From Synechococcus sp. CC9311 (GTDB lineage: Bacteria > Cyanobacteriota > Cyanobacteriia > PCC-6307 > Cyanobiaceae): a stretch of 64,000 nt of DNA. The stretch lies in the NCBI RefSeq assembly GCF_000014585.1, contig NC_008319.1:2542001-2606000 (forward strand), read 5' to 3'. Below, one piece after another: positions 54,553-64,000 of the stretch. Numbering within the stretch: the stretch's first letter is position 1; the number at the start of each line of letters is the position of its first letter. The notes beneath the pieces were generated by a model. That model worked only from the letters and a program-made list of their open reading frames with translations, did not search any database and was not told the origin of the DNA. The position numbers and the translations under genes are program-made.

Positions 54553-56067
54553 TTAGAGCTGTCCAGTGACATCCACCAAAGGAACGGTCGTATTCCCCCA
54601 ACCGCCTCCACTGAAGGTGTAGGGCGACGGAACAGCAAGCTTTTCATTGATCCAAGCCAAGATCATCGGCCCAAGAATCGGGGATTCCTTCTGATCCACA
54701 GGAGCCCACAGATTGAAATGGCTGCCACCTGAAGCGAGAACAAGACGATGACCATTCGCTAGTGGATTCCCGCCCTTCAATGGCACCACTGCCTCAGGAT
54801 CGGAGGGAACCACCCAATCTTTGGTTCCACTCACCAACAACACCTTTGCCTGCAGGGAAGGGCCGCTCGACTCATCAAAAAGAAGCCTCATTGGTGCACT
54901 GACCACGACGGCTGCTTTGACACGGGGGTCAGCCAGTGATCCCTGATCAGCTCCTGACAACCAGCTGCATTGCAAGACCCAACTGAGATTTCGATCTGGA
55001 TCGCGAGGATCTTGACAACGCATTTTCAGCTTCCTGCTGGTGGTCTGCAAACCACTCAATTGCAACGCCGCTGTGGCACCCCATGAATGCCCCACAACCG
55101 CTACGTCATTAACAGAGATCTGTTGTCCCGAGAGCAAGGTACCGGCTTCAACTCCATCTAGGAGAGCTGAAACATCGAGAGGACGGAAACGTAGCTCCTC
55201 AGAACTGGGTGGAGGTGACGCTCCATCAAATAATTGCTTTTGCTGCTTAGCGTCACTTCCTGGATGATCTGGAAGAAACACGGTGTATCCATTGGCAGCC
55301 AACAAACGGCCCCAGCCTTCAAAACTGCCCGGCTCATCCCACAATCCGTGGGAAATCACCACAAGCTTTCCGTTGGATGTTCGCTGTGGCGTCAACACAG
55401 TGATGTCGAGTGGCTCAGAGCGATGGCCAACCGAAAAGCGAATCTCAGCGCGTGTCCAACCCTCAGACCCCGATTCAGCCAAAGACTTGGGAGCAGGAGC
55501 CGTCGCTGTTCCTTGCTTCACGAGGGAGCGGGCATCATCCTGATTGGCCTGTAAACGTTTGGCGTTAAAAGCCAAAGCCTGAAAGTCGATCGATAAAGAG
55601 TCGCCAGGGACATGACGGAGCAAGCCGAGCACATTGGGCTCTCCATCGCGATAGGCGGCTTGCAGAGCATCCGACAACATTTGTCCACTGGTATCAGCAG
55701 GCAAACCCTCCACCTTCACCAACTCGGACGCCGTCAATAAGGCTTGCTCCAGCAATGGATGACCCACAGATTGATCCAACACGCCTGGTGTGCTCTGAGG
55801 AAGGGGTGCAGTGAGGAACTGAGCAAGCAGTCGGGACACAGAACCATCGCCAGCTTGATCTAGTTCCTTGAGATCAGGATTGGCCTCAATCAACTCCGCC
55901 GTTGTGCGTGCCCCCTTCAAATTGAGCGAGAGATTGATATCCAAAAATGGAAGTTCAATCGCGAGTCGTTCAACGGCAGAAACCGACCCAGCCAATGAAA
56001 CGCTCAATAAGGACGCCAACGCAGCCGCACGAACGCCTTTAACCCTTCGATCAAAGAAAAAAATCAT
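54553..56067 (-). CDS. Secreted alpha/beta hydrolase with N-terminal DUF1400 domain
   Basis: 504 residues. A signal peptide (AALASLLSVSLAGSVSAVE) precedes a DUF1400-type helical region (residues 30-180), then a dienelactone-hydrolase-like alpha/beta hydrolase: LVVISHGLWDEPGSFEGW (oxyanion), VAVVGHSWGATAALQLSG (nucleophile Ser in GHSWG), and ASGGSHFNLWAP with the His. The acid is probably Asp in KDWVVPSDPE. Cyanobacteria-specific family of unknown substrate, likely periplasmic. Its start overlaps the uvrA stop (ATGA), making it the last gene of recN-uvrA-hydrolase. Confidence 0.85.
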   Translation of the reverse strand: MIFFFDRRVKGVRAAALASLLSVSLAGSVSAVERLAIELPFLDINLSLNLKGARTTAELIEANPDLKELDQAGDGSVSRLLAQFLTAPLPQSTPGVLDQSVGHPLLEQALLTASELVKVEGLPADTSGQMLSDALQAAYRDGEPNVLGLLRHVPGDSLSIDFQALAFNAKRLQANQDDARSLVKQGTATAPAPKSLAESGSEGWTRAEIRFSVGHRSEPLDITVLTPQRTSNGKLVVISHGLWDEPGSFEGWGRLLAANGYTVFLPDHPGSDAKQQKQLFDGASPPPSSEELRFRPLDVSALLDGVEAGTLLSGQQISVNDVAVVGHSWGATAALQLSGLQTTSRKLKMRCQDPRDPDRNLSWVLQCSWLSGADQGSLADPRVKAAVVVSAPMRLLFDESSGPSLQAKVLLVSGTKDWVVPSDPEAVVPLKGGNPLANGHRLVLASGGSHFNLWAPVDQKESPILGPMILAWINEKLAVPSPYTFSGGGWGNTTVPLVDVTGQL

Positions 56068-59000
56068 GCCGCCGCCTCGATTGATTCAGGTGGATGCTGC
56101 TCCAACACTTGCTTGAGGTAACGACCCGTATGGCTCGTTTCATGTTGAGCCACTTCTTCAGGGGTGCCAGTCACAACAATCTGACCGCCCTTATTACCAC
56201 CCTCTGGACCTAAATCAATAATCCAATCCGAGCAGCGAATCACATCCAGATTGTGCTCAATACAAATCACGGAATTACCTTTGTCAACAAGTCTCTGGAT
56301 CACATCCATTAATTTATGAACGTCATAGAAGCTGAGTCCGGTGGTTGGTTCGTCAATTAAATAGAGAGTTTTTCCGGTGGCCCGGCGCGATAATTCAGTG
56401 GCAAGTTTCACCCGCTGAGCTTCTCCACCAGAAAGGGTGGGAGCTGGCTGACCAAGCTTCACGTATCCCAAACCAACATCAACCAACGTGGTTAAGCGAT
56501 CAGCAGCCTGAGGGATCGCAGAAAACACATCAGCAGCCTGTTCCACTGTCATTTCTAGAACATCAGCAATCGTGTTGCCTTTGTAGGTGACCTGAAGGGT
56601 TTCGCGATTAAAACGAGCCCCTTTGCAGACATCACATTGCACATAGACGTCAGGCAAAAAATTCATTTCAATGACATTCACACCCTGGCCACGACAGGCC
56701 TCACAACGACCACCTTTCACATTGAAACTGAATTGACCCACTTGATAACCGCGAGCCTTTGCCTCCACCGTTGCCGCAAAAATCTGACGAATAGGATCAA
56801 AAGCTCCTGTATAGGTGGCGGGATTAGAGCGGGGAGTTCGACCGATCGGAGACTGATCGATCACGATCACTTTATCGATCGATTTCAGACCACGAAGTTC
56901 TCCCAATCCTTGAGGAAAAGGAATCTTTCGACCAAGGCCATGTTCAAGCGCTGGATGCAGAAGCTCATTCACCAAAGTGCTTTTTCCACTGCCACTTACG
57001 CCAGTAATCGAAACCAAACGTCCTAGCGGGAACTCCACATTCAACCCCTCGAGATTGTTACGAGAGCAGTCGAGAAGTTTTAAACTCCTGGTACCAACAT
57101 TGCGCCTCTCAGCAGGAGTAGGAATACTCTTATGACCACTTAGATAAGCACCAGTTACTGAATCCTTAGCCCTCAACAAGTCATCAATCGAACCCTCCGC
57201 CACGATGTAACCACCATGGACTCCTGCTCCAGGGCCAATATCCACGAGATGGTCGGCAGCGCGGATCGTGTCCTCATCATGTTCGACAACCACCAAGGTG
57301 TTGCCTAAATCCCTCAGACGTTCAAGCGTGGCCAATAAGCGATCGTTGTCTCGCTGATGCAAACCAATACTTGGTTCATCGAGTACATAGAGCACCCCGG
57401 TTAAGCCAGCACCAATTTGCGTGGCGAGACGGATTCGCTGTGCTTCCCCTCCTGAGAGCGTCATCGCCGGTCGATCCAAGCTCAAATAATCCAAACCCAC
57501 GTCAAGCAAAAAACGCAGACGCATTCGGATCTCTTTCAGGACAAGATCTCCGATCTGTATCTGTCGAGAATTCAAGAGGGGATCAGAACCTTCAGAGCTG
57601 CCAACACCCATCAAGCTTTCAATCCGCTCGAGGGTCTGCCCCACACTGACCGCCGTCAGATCCGTAATCCGATACGGCCCAATTTTCACTGCAAGCGCCT
57701 CAGGTCTCAAGCGCAATCCAGCGCAACTCTCACACGGAACTAGCTCTAGATATTTTTCAAGTTTCTGACGCTGTGCTTCTCCACTCGCATCACGAAGCTG
57801 GCGTTCAAGGATGGGCAAAATTCCTTCAAAAGGCCTCATATAGGTCTGAGACTTTCGATAACGGCTGTCCGCCTGAATTTGTATGGGTTCACGACTGCCA
57901 TTCAGCAGAATATCTTTTTGCTCATCAGTAAGATCTTTCCATGGCGTTTTAATTTCAAACCCAAAAGCTTCGCCTACGGAGTAAAGGAGGGAGAAATAAT
58001 ACGAGTTATCTTTTTCTGCCCAAGGCACGACAGCGGAATACACAGGCTGAGTTGGATCTGGAACCACCCGATCAACAGTGAATTTCCGTATGTAACCAAT
58101 CCCATGGCAAACCTCACAGGCTCCATAAGGACTGTTAAAAGAAAAAAGTCGAGGTGAAAGCTCTTCCATCACCGCCCCATGAACAGGGCATGCATAGTTC
58201 TCGGAATAGAGCCTTTCTTTCTCCACACCTTCGGGCAATTCTTCTCCCTTTTTTGGTACCACTTCAACAAGAGCTAAACCGTCACCACGTTTCAATGCCG
58301 TACGCAAAGAATCATTCAGACGTTCCTGAATTCCTTCTCGAGCGACCAGACGGTCCACCACAACTTCAATAGCGTGCTGATGATTTTTGTCGAGCTCAAT
58401 ATTGTCTGCCAGCTCACGAACCTCACCATCGATGCGTATCCGAGCAAAGCCTTCAGCAGCCAAACCACTGATCAATTTGCTGTGCGTTCCTTTTTTTCCG
58501 CGCACAACCGGCGCTAAAAGTTGATAACGCGTTCCCTCAGGAAGCGTCAAAATCTGATCGACCATTTCATCGATGGTCTGGGGCCGAATGGAACGGCCAC
58601 ATTCAGGACAGTGGGGCTCCCCTGCACGACCAAACAAGAGACGCAAATAGTCGTGAATCTCCGTCACCGTGCCAACAGTGGAGCGAGGGTTATGACTGGT
58701 TGATTTCTGATCAATTGAAATCGCCGGTGATAACCCTTCAATCGCATCCACATCTGGTTTATCCACCTGGCCAAGAAACTGACGCGCATACGCAGACAGG
58801 CTCTCTACGTAGCGACGCTGACCTTCCGCAAAGATCGTGTCGAACGCTAAGGAGCTTTTTCCGCTGCCACTGACACCGGTAAAGACCACCATTTTGTTGC
58901 GCGGAATCGTGACATCCACGTTTTTGAGGTTGTGCTGCCGGGCACCACGAACCTGAATTACCTCCTCCGAGGACCTCTCACTTAAGTTCTCAGCCTTCAA

Positions 59001-59072
59001 CGAAGCAGCCTTCGACGATGTGGAATCATCCTTTGCGGTCGGAGCAGGGCGCCCCATACGGAGTGTGTTCAA
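56064..59072 (-). CDS. uvrA: Excinuclease ABC subunit A
   Basis: DNA damage-recognition ATPase of nucleotide excision repair. Two ABC modules: Walker [15 protein letters not shown] and [15 protein letters not shown]; signatures [16 protein letters not shown] and [16 protein letters not shown]; zinc-binding CPECGRSI-type and CEACRGQGV / CDVCKGARF cysteine pairs. 1002 residues, about 50 longer than usual because of a Ser/Lys/Glu-rich N-terminal extension before [16 protein letters not shown]; an internal start is possible. Thirty-one bases after recN. Confidence 0.96.
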   Translation of the reverse strand: MNTLRMGRPAPTAKDDSTSSKAASLKAENLSERSSEEVIQVRGARQHNLKNVDVTIPRNKMVVFTGVSGSGKSSLAFDTIFAEGQRRYVESLSAYARQFLGQVDKPDVDAIEGLSPAISIDQKSTSHNPRSTVGTVTEIHDYLRLLFGRAGEPHCPECGRSIRPQTIDEMVDQILTLPEGTRYQLLAPVVRGKKGTHSKLISGLAAEGFARIRIDGEVRELADNIELDKNHQHAIEVVVDRLVAREGIQERLNDSLRTALKRGDGLALVEVVPKKGEELPEGVEKERLYSENYACPVHGAVMEELSPRLFSFNSPYGACEVCHGIGYIRKFTVDRVVPDPTQPVYSAVVPWAEKDNSYYFSLLYSVGEAFGFEIKTPWKDLTDEQKDILLNGSREPIQIQADSRYRKSQTYMRPFEGILPILERQLRDASGEAQRQKLEKYLELVPCESCAGLRLRPEALAVKIGPYRITDLTAVSVGQTLERIESLMGVGSSEGSDPLLNSRQIQIGDLVLKEIRMRLRFLLDVGLDYLSLDRPAMTLSGGEAQRIRLATQIGAGLTGVLYVLDEPSIGLHQRDNDRLLATLERLRDLGNTLVVVEHDEDTIRAADHLVDIGPGAGVHGGYIVAEGSIDDLLRAKDSVTGAYLSGHKSIPTPAERRNVGTRSLKLLDCSRNNLEGLNVEFPLGRLVSITGVSGSGKSTLVNELLHPALEHGLGRKIPFPQGLGELRGLKSIDKVIVIDQSPIGRTPRSNPATYTGAFDPIRQIFAATVEAKARGYQVGQFSFNVKGGRCEACRGQGVNVIEMNFLPDVYVQCDVCKGARFNRETLQVTYKGNTIADVLEMTVEQAADVFSAIPQAADRLTTLVDVGLGYVKLGQPAPTLSGGEAQRVKLATELSRRATGKTLYLIDEPTTGLSFYDVHKLMDVIQRLVDKGNSVICIEHNLDVIRCSDWIIDLGPEGGNKGGQIVVTGTPEEVAQHETSHTGRYLKQVLEQHPPESIEAAA

Positions 59073-59103
59073 TAGCCGCTGATTCTAGGGAGACTGCCGC
59101 TGT

Positions 59104-60804
59104 TCAAGCTGCTCGCTGCTCCAACAAACTTGCCGCATACGCCTGAGCGTCATCAAAATCCCCTCCAGCCAATTCAGCCAATTCTTGGCGTCTAGCCTGA
59201 GTGTCCCGCAGATGGGACACTCGCGAGCGTGTTTCTCCATCCACCACCTCCTTACTAACCCGGAAGTGATGATCTGCTGCTGCGGCTACTAACGGTTGAT
59301 GGGTCACACAAAACACCTGGCGATGCTTGGCCATCGTTCGCAGCAAGTTGGCCATTTCTCCACTGACGCGACCGCTCACACCACTGTCGATCTCATCGAA
59401 CAACAAGGTGCTGGAACCATCTACATCAGCCAAACAGGTTTTAAGGGCTAAAAGAAAACGCGACATCTCCCCTCCTGAAGCCACCTCTGCTAGGGGAGCA
59501 AGGGGCTGACCTGGATTCGCCGAAAACAAAAAACAAATGGCATCGGCGCCTAGATCCATCGGCTCAACGGCAGAGAAATCCACCCGAAAGCGAACATTTT
59601 CAAGACCCATCGGCCGCAAATGGGTCATCAATCGCTCCTCCAAACACGCTGCGGAAGCTTGTCGCAACATCGTGAGCGACTGGTTACAGGAATCCCGATG
59701 CTTGCGAGCCTCCTGTTCCTGGTGCCGCAACTCATCCAAAGCCGCGTCAGCACCACCGGATGCGTTTTGAGCGCGAAGAGTATCGCGTCGCTCGATCAAC
59801 ACCTTCAGTTCAACGCCGTAACGCCGCTCCAAGCGTTTCAGCAAAGCGAGCCGTTCCTGCAGCACACCCAATCGTTCTGGATCGCTCTCTAAAGACGCCC
59901 CATACGCTTCAAGACCCCGAATTAAATCGAGCAAACCAGCCTCCATATCCAGGCATCTCTCAGCAGAAACACTCAAAGAGGCATCAAGGGTTTGCAATTG
60001 CTGCAGCTCATGGCAACAGGCAGTGAGGTGATCCAAAGCTGATGGAGCCTGTTCAGCTCCGTCTTGAAGCCGGCTAATCAACACAGCAAGACCTTCGAGC
60101 AAGCGCACGCCATGGACCAAGCGGTCTTGCTCTTGTTCCAGCTGTTGAATTTCAGCGGGATCGTCGAGGAAAGCGGCCTCGAGTTCCATCAACAATGCGT
60201 CTTGTTCCTCCTGCTGTTCCTGAAGACGACGTCGATCGGTCTCCATCTTCAACACGTCGGCATGACAGTTTTGCCAAACCTGCCAAGACTCACTCACGGT
60301 TTGTAGACATTGAGCGAGTGGTTCTCCGCCCAGTCGATCGATCCAACGACGTTGCTGACCCGAATAAGCAAGCTGCTGGGTTTGACCCTGCACTGTGAGG
60401 TCAATCAACAAAGGCCTGAGCTGAAGCAATTGCTGCCGGTTCACGACAGTGCCATTCAGTCTTGAGCGGCTGCTCAAACGATCGTCTTGACGGCGCCACT
60501 CCCGCGACAAGACCAAATCTCCGCCTTCATCATCCAGTTCATGCTCTTGAAGCCAACGCCGCGCAGCATCGGTCGAGGTGAACGTTGCTTCAATCACCGC
60601 GCGATCACAACCCGTCCGCACCAACCGCCCCGCAGATGTTCCCTGCATTCCACCCAGTAGGGCGTCGAGTGCATCCAATAACAGTGACTTGCCTGCGCCT
60701 GTCTCACCGGTCAACACAGAAAAACCGTGTTCAAACGCCAGCTCCAAGCGCTCAATCAGTGCGATGTTGTCCAGTCTCAGACCGGTCAGCACGGCGAACC
60801 CCAA
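59104..60804 (-). CDS. recN: DNA repair protein RecN
   Basis: SMC-like ATPase of double-strand break repair. Walker A SVLTGETGAGKSLLLDALDA near residue 35, two coiled-coil arms (Gln/Glu/Leu-rich), then ASGGEMSRFLLALKTCLAD, LLFDEIDSGVSGRVSG (Walker B) and FCVTHQPLVAAAADHHF. 566 residues, normal. First gene of recN-uvrA-hydrolase, divergent from the ABC1 kinase gene with only about 55 bases between starts. Confidence 0.95.
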   Translation of the reverse strand: MGFAVLTGLRLDNIALIERLELAFEHGFSVLTGETGAGKSLLLDALDALLGGMQGTSAGRLVRTGCDRAVIEATFTSTDAARRWLQEHELDDEGGDLVLSREWRRQDDRLSSRSRLNGTVVNRQQLLQLRPLLIDLTVQGQTQQLAYSGQQRRWIDRLGGEPLAQCLQTVSESWQVWQNCHADVLKMETDRRRLQEQQEEQDALLMELEAAFLDDPAEIQQLEQEQDRLVHGVRLLEGLAVLISRLQDGAEQAPSALDHLTACCHELQQLQTLDASLSVSAERCLDMEAGLLDLIRGLEAYGASLESDPERLGVLQERLALLKRLERRYGVELKVLIERRDTLRAQNASGGADAALDELRHQEQEARKHRDSCNQSLTMLRQASAACLEERLMTHLRPMGLENVRFRVDFSAVEPMDLGADAICFLFSANPGQPLAPLAEVASGGEMSRFLLALKTCLADVDGSSTLLFDEIDSGVSGRVSGEMANLLRTMAKHRQVFCVTHQPLVAAAADHHFRVSKEVVDGETRSRVSHLRDTQARRQELAELAGGDFDDAQAYAASLLEQRAA

Positions 60805-60858
60805 GGTTCAACAAACCGTAGCGACGGCTTCGGTCGTTTAGAAGGGATCACCAACGCA

Positions 60859-62733
60859 GTGGCGGCTGTGGCACAACACGAGCTAGGAGATTTCATTGAG
60901 GCCGCAGGTCTGCTCGAGTACGACCCGGCTGCGATCACGCGAATTTACGCCGGACATCCGCAGCGCCTGCTGCGCCGCCTCTGGCAAACCCTTGTGCCCA
61001 TTGGGCTTTTACTGATCGGAATTGGTGTCGACAAGCTTCTAGGACTGCTCAGCAATAAAGAACGAGCCAGAACAAGAGCCAGGGAATTTGCCAATTTGCT
61101 CGTTGATCTGGGTCCGGCATTCATCAAGGCTGGCCAGGCACTTTCTACGCGTCCAGACATCGTTCCTCCTGTGCTGCTCGAGGAACTGGCCCAACTCCAA
61201 GATCAACTTCCTGGCTTCGATAGCGACCTCGCCATGGCCTGCATCGAGGATGACTTGGGTGCACCGGTCGACAGCATCTATGCCGAGCTCGATCGTGAGC
61301 CCATCTCCGCGGCATCTCTTGGTCAAGTGCATCAGGGTTATCTCAAGAGCGGCCAAAAAGTCGCGGTCAAGGTGCAACGACCTGGTTTACGAGAGCAAAT
61401 CACTCTTGACCTTTACATCGTTCGCAACATTGCTGCTTGGCTTAATACAAATATCGGACTAATTCGTAGCGATCTTGTTGCATTGATCGACGAATTAGGA
61501 AGCCGAGTGTTTGAAGAAATGGATTATCTAAACGAAGCGGCTAATGCAAACAAATTCCGTGAATTACATCAACAGAATCCACGCATTGCTGTTCCAGAAA
61601 TCTTCGCTGATGCCACCAGCAGACGCGTGCTGACGATGGAGTGGATTGATGGAGTAAAGCTCACCAATCTTGAAGCTGTTCGCGACTTAGGAATCGATCC
61701 CAATGACATGGTTGAGGTGGGAGTGAGCTGCAGCCTGCAACAGCTTCTTGAGCATGGGTTTTTCCACGCTGATCCTCATCCCGGCAACCTTCTTGCAATG
61801 GCCGATGGTCGACTTTGCTATCTCGATTTCGGAATGATGAGTGAGGTCAGCCGTGAATCACGTACCGGACTCATTCAGGCTGTCGTTCATCTTGTGAATC
61901 GTAATTTTGGAAAGCTCTCCAAGGATTTCGTCACGCTCGGATTTTTAGCCGAAGACGTGAATTTGGAACCGATCGTTCCTGCTTTTGAATCCGTCTTCAG
62001 TCAAGCCATCGAGATGGGCGTGAATCGCATGGATTTTAAAAGCGTGACTGACGATATGTCGGGCGTGATGTACAAATTCCCCTTCCGCGTTCCGCCCTAT
62101 TACGCTTTGATCATTCGCTCCCTCGTCACGCTTGAAGGGATCGCTCTCAGTGTTGATTCGGAATTCAAAATTCTTGGTGCGGCCTACCCCTACTTCGCCA
62201 GACGCTTGATGGAAGATCCAGATCCTCAACTGCGTCAAAGCCTGAAAGAGATGTTGTTCGAGGGTGACGCGTTCCGATGGACAAGGCTGGAAAATCTCGT
62301 CGCAAGCGCTGCAAGTCAAAGCCAACTAGATCTCGAGACATTGCTTGATCAAGTGCTCGATTTTCTGTTTTCAGCTAACGGCGGAATGCTCCGCAATCAA
62401 TTGGTTGAAGCTGTAGCTGATCGTTTAGATGCCATTGGCTGGACAGCCCTGCAACGCATTGGTCGCAGCTTGCCGCGGCCTTTTCAACCACCGTTACTAC
62501 TCGATATTGCCCCGTCTCTCAACGAAGACAGTTATCTCGACCTGGAACCGATCCGGCAGCTGATCAGCGTTTTACAGCAATTGCCAGGTTTCAATCCTGA
62601 CCTGGTGTTTAGTCGGCTCCCGCGCTTGATTCGTGAACGCGATGCAAGACAAATGGGAGTGGCGCTGGCACAAGGATTAGCCGAACGCGGAGTTGTCCGC
62701 CTCGTCAAAGCAGCAGCGGGAAGTCCGAATTAG
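60859..62733 (+). CDS. ABC1 (AarF/UbiB) atypical kinase
   Basis: About 624 residues. Kinase-like motifs: KLLGLLSNKERARTRAREFA before the ALSTRPDIVPPVLLEELAQLQD region, the Ala-rich nucleotide loop AASLGQVHQGYL, VAVKVQRPG (Lys), HADPHPGNLLAMADG and LDFGMMSE. C-terminal hydrophobic stretches are typical. Cyanobacteria have several ABC1K proteins linked to quinone/tocopherol metabolism; the target is unknown. GTG 60859 or 60868 is the likely start; an earlier ATG (60727) would run into recN. Confidence 0.9.
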   Translation: MAAVAQHELGDFIEAAGLLEYDPAAITRIYAGHPQRLLRRLWQTLVPIGLLLIGIGVDKLLGLLSNKERARTRAREFANLLVDLGPAFIKAGQALSTRPDIVPPVLLEELAQLQDQLPGFDSDLAMACIEDDLGAPVDSIYAELDREPISAASLGQVHQGYLKSGQKVAVKVQRPGLREQITLDLYIVRNIAAWLNTNIGLIRSDLVALIDELGSRVFEEMDYLNEAANANKFRELHQQNPRIAVPEIFADATSRRVLTMEWIDGVKLTNLEAVRDLGIDPNDMVEVGVSCSLQQLLEHGFFHADPHPGNLLAMADGRLCYLDFGMMSEVSRESRTGLIQAVVHLVNRNFGKLSKDFVTLGFLAEDVNLEPIVPAFESVFSQAIEMGVNRMDFKSVTDDMSGVMYKFPFRVPPYYALIIRSLVTLEGIALSVDSEFKILGAAYPYFARRLMEDPDPQLRQSLKEMLFEGDAFRWTRLENLVASAASQSQLDLETLLDQVLDFLFSANGGMLRNQLVEAVADRLDAIGWTALQRIGRSLPRPFQPPLLLDIAPSLNEDSYLDLEPIRQLISVLQQLPGFNPDLVFSRLPRLIRERDARQMGVALAQGLAERGVVRLVKAAAGSPN

Positions 62734-62755
62734 ATTCCGGCAAATGATTTTGACC

Positions 62756-63325
62756 ATGCCTCGCAGATCCAGCCGCCAAACCATCCTGGCGCTTGGTGCC
62801 GCAATCGGTCTCAGCGTTGCATCTGCGCTTCAACCAGCCCATGCGGCCAAGGATGTAGCTCTCGTAACCGGGGCCTACAAACGATCGATCTCTGTGAGTG
62901 ACCTCGTCTATCTCGCAGACACTGGCAAAGCTCGGGGCATTCTTTCTGACATTCTTCGCCTCGGAAAACAGGATCCCAAAGAAGTCGCAAAATTACTGAA
63001 TCAGAAGCTTGATCTTCCTCTAGTTCTAACCAGTCGTTTGATGTCCACTCGCATTGGAGACGTCATCATCCGGCGAGTCGCATCGATCATTTATCCCCTC
63101 AAAGTGCCCGATCCATCGGTCAGTGTTCCTGCGATCCGAGCCGGTGTGATTAATGGTTTGCAAAAAGAAGAGGGGGGCCTCACAGTGATCAGTTTTCTGG
63201 ATGCCTATCCAGCAGAGGTGATGGAAGTGAATATTCCTGCCCTAATGGCCTTAATTGAAAAAGCTGAATCCATTGCTGGCTTAGTGAAATTCTTCTCCGA
63301 TTCCCCGCTCGACGGTTTGAAATAA
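62756..63325 (+). CDS. Stand-alone DUF1400-like secreted protein
   Basis: 189 residues from ATG 62756: a signal peptide (TILALGAAIGLSVASALQPAHA) and a helical region VSVSDLVYLADTGKARG... LNQKLDLPLVLTSRLMSTRIGDVI and VSVPAIRAGVINGLQKEEGG that match the N-terminal DUF1400 part of the cyanobacterial hydrolase family, here without the hydrolase. It resembles residues 30-180 of the hydrolase at 54553-56067. Function unknown. Overlaps nothing; 22 bases after the ABC1 kinase. Confidence 0.7.
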   Translation: MPRRSSRQTILALGAAIGLSVASALQPAHAAKDVALVTGAYKRSISVSDLVYLADTGKARGILSDILRLGKQDPKEVAKLLNQKLDLPLVLTSRLMSTRIGDVIIRRVASIIYPLKVPDPSVSVPAIRAGVINGLQKEEGGLTVISFLDAYPAEVMEVNIPALMALIEKAESIAGLVKFFSDSPLDGLK

Positions 63326-63438
63326 AGCCCGCGTAAAACCCAGCCACTCGATCCAGACACATAGATTTCTGGAATTGCTGCTCTCTGCGGGTGTCCGTAC
63401 TCAAGAACCTCCGCCGGCGTTTCACGGCCAAACCAGTC

Positions 63439-64000
63439 ATGCAGGACTGGCCAGGACTGATTGAAGCCTATCGATCCTGGCTTCCCGTTTCCTCAGCCAC
63501 TCCAGTGATCACCTTGCACGAAGGTGCCACTCCGCTCATTCCCGTCCCATCCATTGCGGAACGAATTGGCCGCGGCGTGAAAGTTTTCATCAAATACGAC
63601 GGTTTGAATCCCACCGGATCCTTCAAGGATCGAGGGATGACCATGGCGATCAGCAAAGCCAAAGAAGCAGGGTGTGAAGCGGTGATTTGTGCCAGCACTG
63701 GCAACACCAGTGCCGCCGCCGCCGCCTATGCCCGTCGAGGCGGAATGCGAGCCTTCGTGTTGATTCCAGACGGATACGTCGCACAAGGAAAACTGGCGCA
63801 GGCCCTGGTCTATGGAGCTGAAGTGCTGGCGATCCGGGGGAATTTCGACCGTGCTCTCGACATTGTTCGAGAAGCAGCCGAGAAATATCCGATCACCTTG
63901 GTGAATTCGGTCAACCCCTACCGACTGCAAGGGCAAAAAACTGCAGCCTTTGAAATCGTCGATGCCTTAGGAGATGCTCCCGACTGGCTATGCATCCCGA
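63439..64000 (+). CDS. thrC: Threonine synthase (5' part, cut by window end)
   Basis: PLP enzyme forming threonine from O-phosphohomoserine. Visible: [37 protein letters not shown], the cofactor lysine in [29 protein letters not shown] and [17 protein letters not shown] 63439 fits the usual cyanobacterial start; GTG 63391 is an in-frame alternative. The frame is open to the end of the window. Confidence 0.93.
   Translation, partial: MQDWPGLIEAYRSWLPVSSATPVITLHEGATPLIPVPSIAERIGRGVKVFIKYDGLNPTGSFKDRGMTMAISKAKEAGCEAVICASTGNTSAAAAAYARRGGMRAFVLIPDGYVAQGKLAQALVYGAEVLAIRGNFDRALDIVREAAEKYPITLVNSVNPYRLQGQKTAAFEIVDALGDAPDWLCIP

Noticed and set aside
1-64000. tRNA, rRNA, CRISPR arrays and insertion sequences
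   Set aside because: I looked for T-loop motifs, regularly spaced palindromic repeats and transposase frames and found none that I could support; a dedicated RNA search would be needed to exclude small RNAs.

Overview
The window looks like the chromosome of a marine Synechococcus-type picocyanobacterium. Signs are a ferredoxin-dependent nitrate/nitrite assimilation cluster with the cyanobacterial partner NarM and an NRT-type permease, a PsbQ lipoprotein, a Tic20-like protein, a VTE5-like phytol kinase, a two-domain sucrose-phosphate synthase, several cyanobacteria-restricted small families (DUF1651, DUF3134, DUF1400), and very tight gene packing with short gaps and many overlaps. I recognised no rRNA, tRNA, CRISPR array or intact insertion sequence.

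Layout. 1-12.8 kb is a nitrogen/molybdenum cofactor island: nrtP (3' end), narB, narM, two small genes, moaC, moeA, moaE, moaD, moaB, cobA and a CbiX-like chelatase (siroheme for NirA), nirA, a 44-codon gene, an FNT nitrite/formate channel, a HEAT-repeat protein and cyanase. Together these cover nitrate uptake, nitrate to nitrite to ammonium, molybdopterin for NarB, siroheme for NirA, and cyanate use. 13.2-24.9 kb is ordinary core: TrpD2-like protein, MFS exporter, ppk, group 2 sigma factor, phytol kinase, DAHP synthase, acnB, ClC channel.

24.9-31.0 kb is an accessory block holding a 1704-residue subtilase whose C-terminal half is built of almost identical 354-bp Calx-beta repeats and a duplicated 861-bp composite unit. 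31.0-37.6 kb returns to core genes (radical SAM protein, O-antigen-ligase-like/IctB-like protein, purU, psbQ, FAD oxidoreductase, pstS). 37.6-41.0 kb is a small island: DUF1651-like gene, an O-acyltransferase (acyltransferase-3 plus SGNH), and a truncated, frameshifted tyrosine-integrase remnant. It is bracketed by ACTTACAAYC repeats, including a perfect 13-bp inverted pair.

41.1-48.3 kb is core (dnaK, aroE, Tic20-like, rpsF with a possible structured leader, argG, DUF3134, mraY). 48.3-50.5 kb is an AT-rich insert with one outer-membrane beta-barrel protein. 50.5-64 kb is core again: purT, sucrose-phosphate synthase, a recN-uvrA-hydrolase operon, an ABC1 kinase, a stand-alone DUF1400 protein and the start of thrC.

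The points I find most worth checking are the homogenised repeats of the giant subtilase, the integrase remnant with its bracketing repeats, three genes whose conserved reading frame has no ordinary start codon (moaB, the radical SAM gene, the FAD oxidoreductase), the putative rpsF leader, several genes of 44 to 57 codons, and the altered phosphatase motif in sucrose-phosphate synthase.
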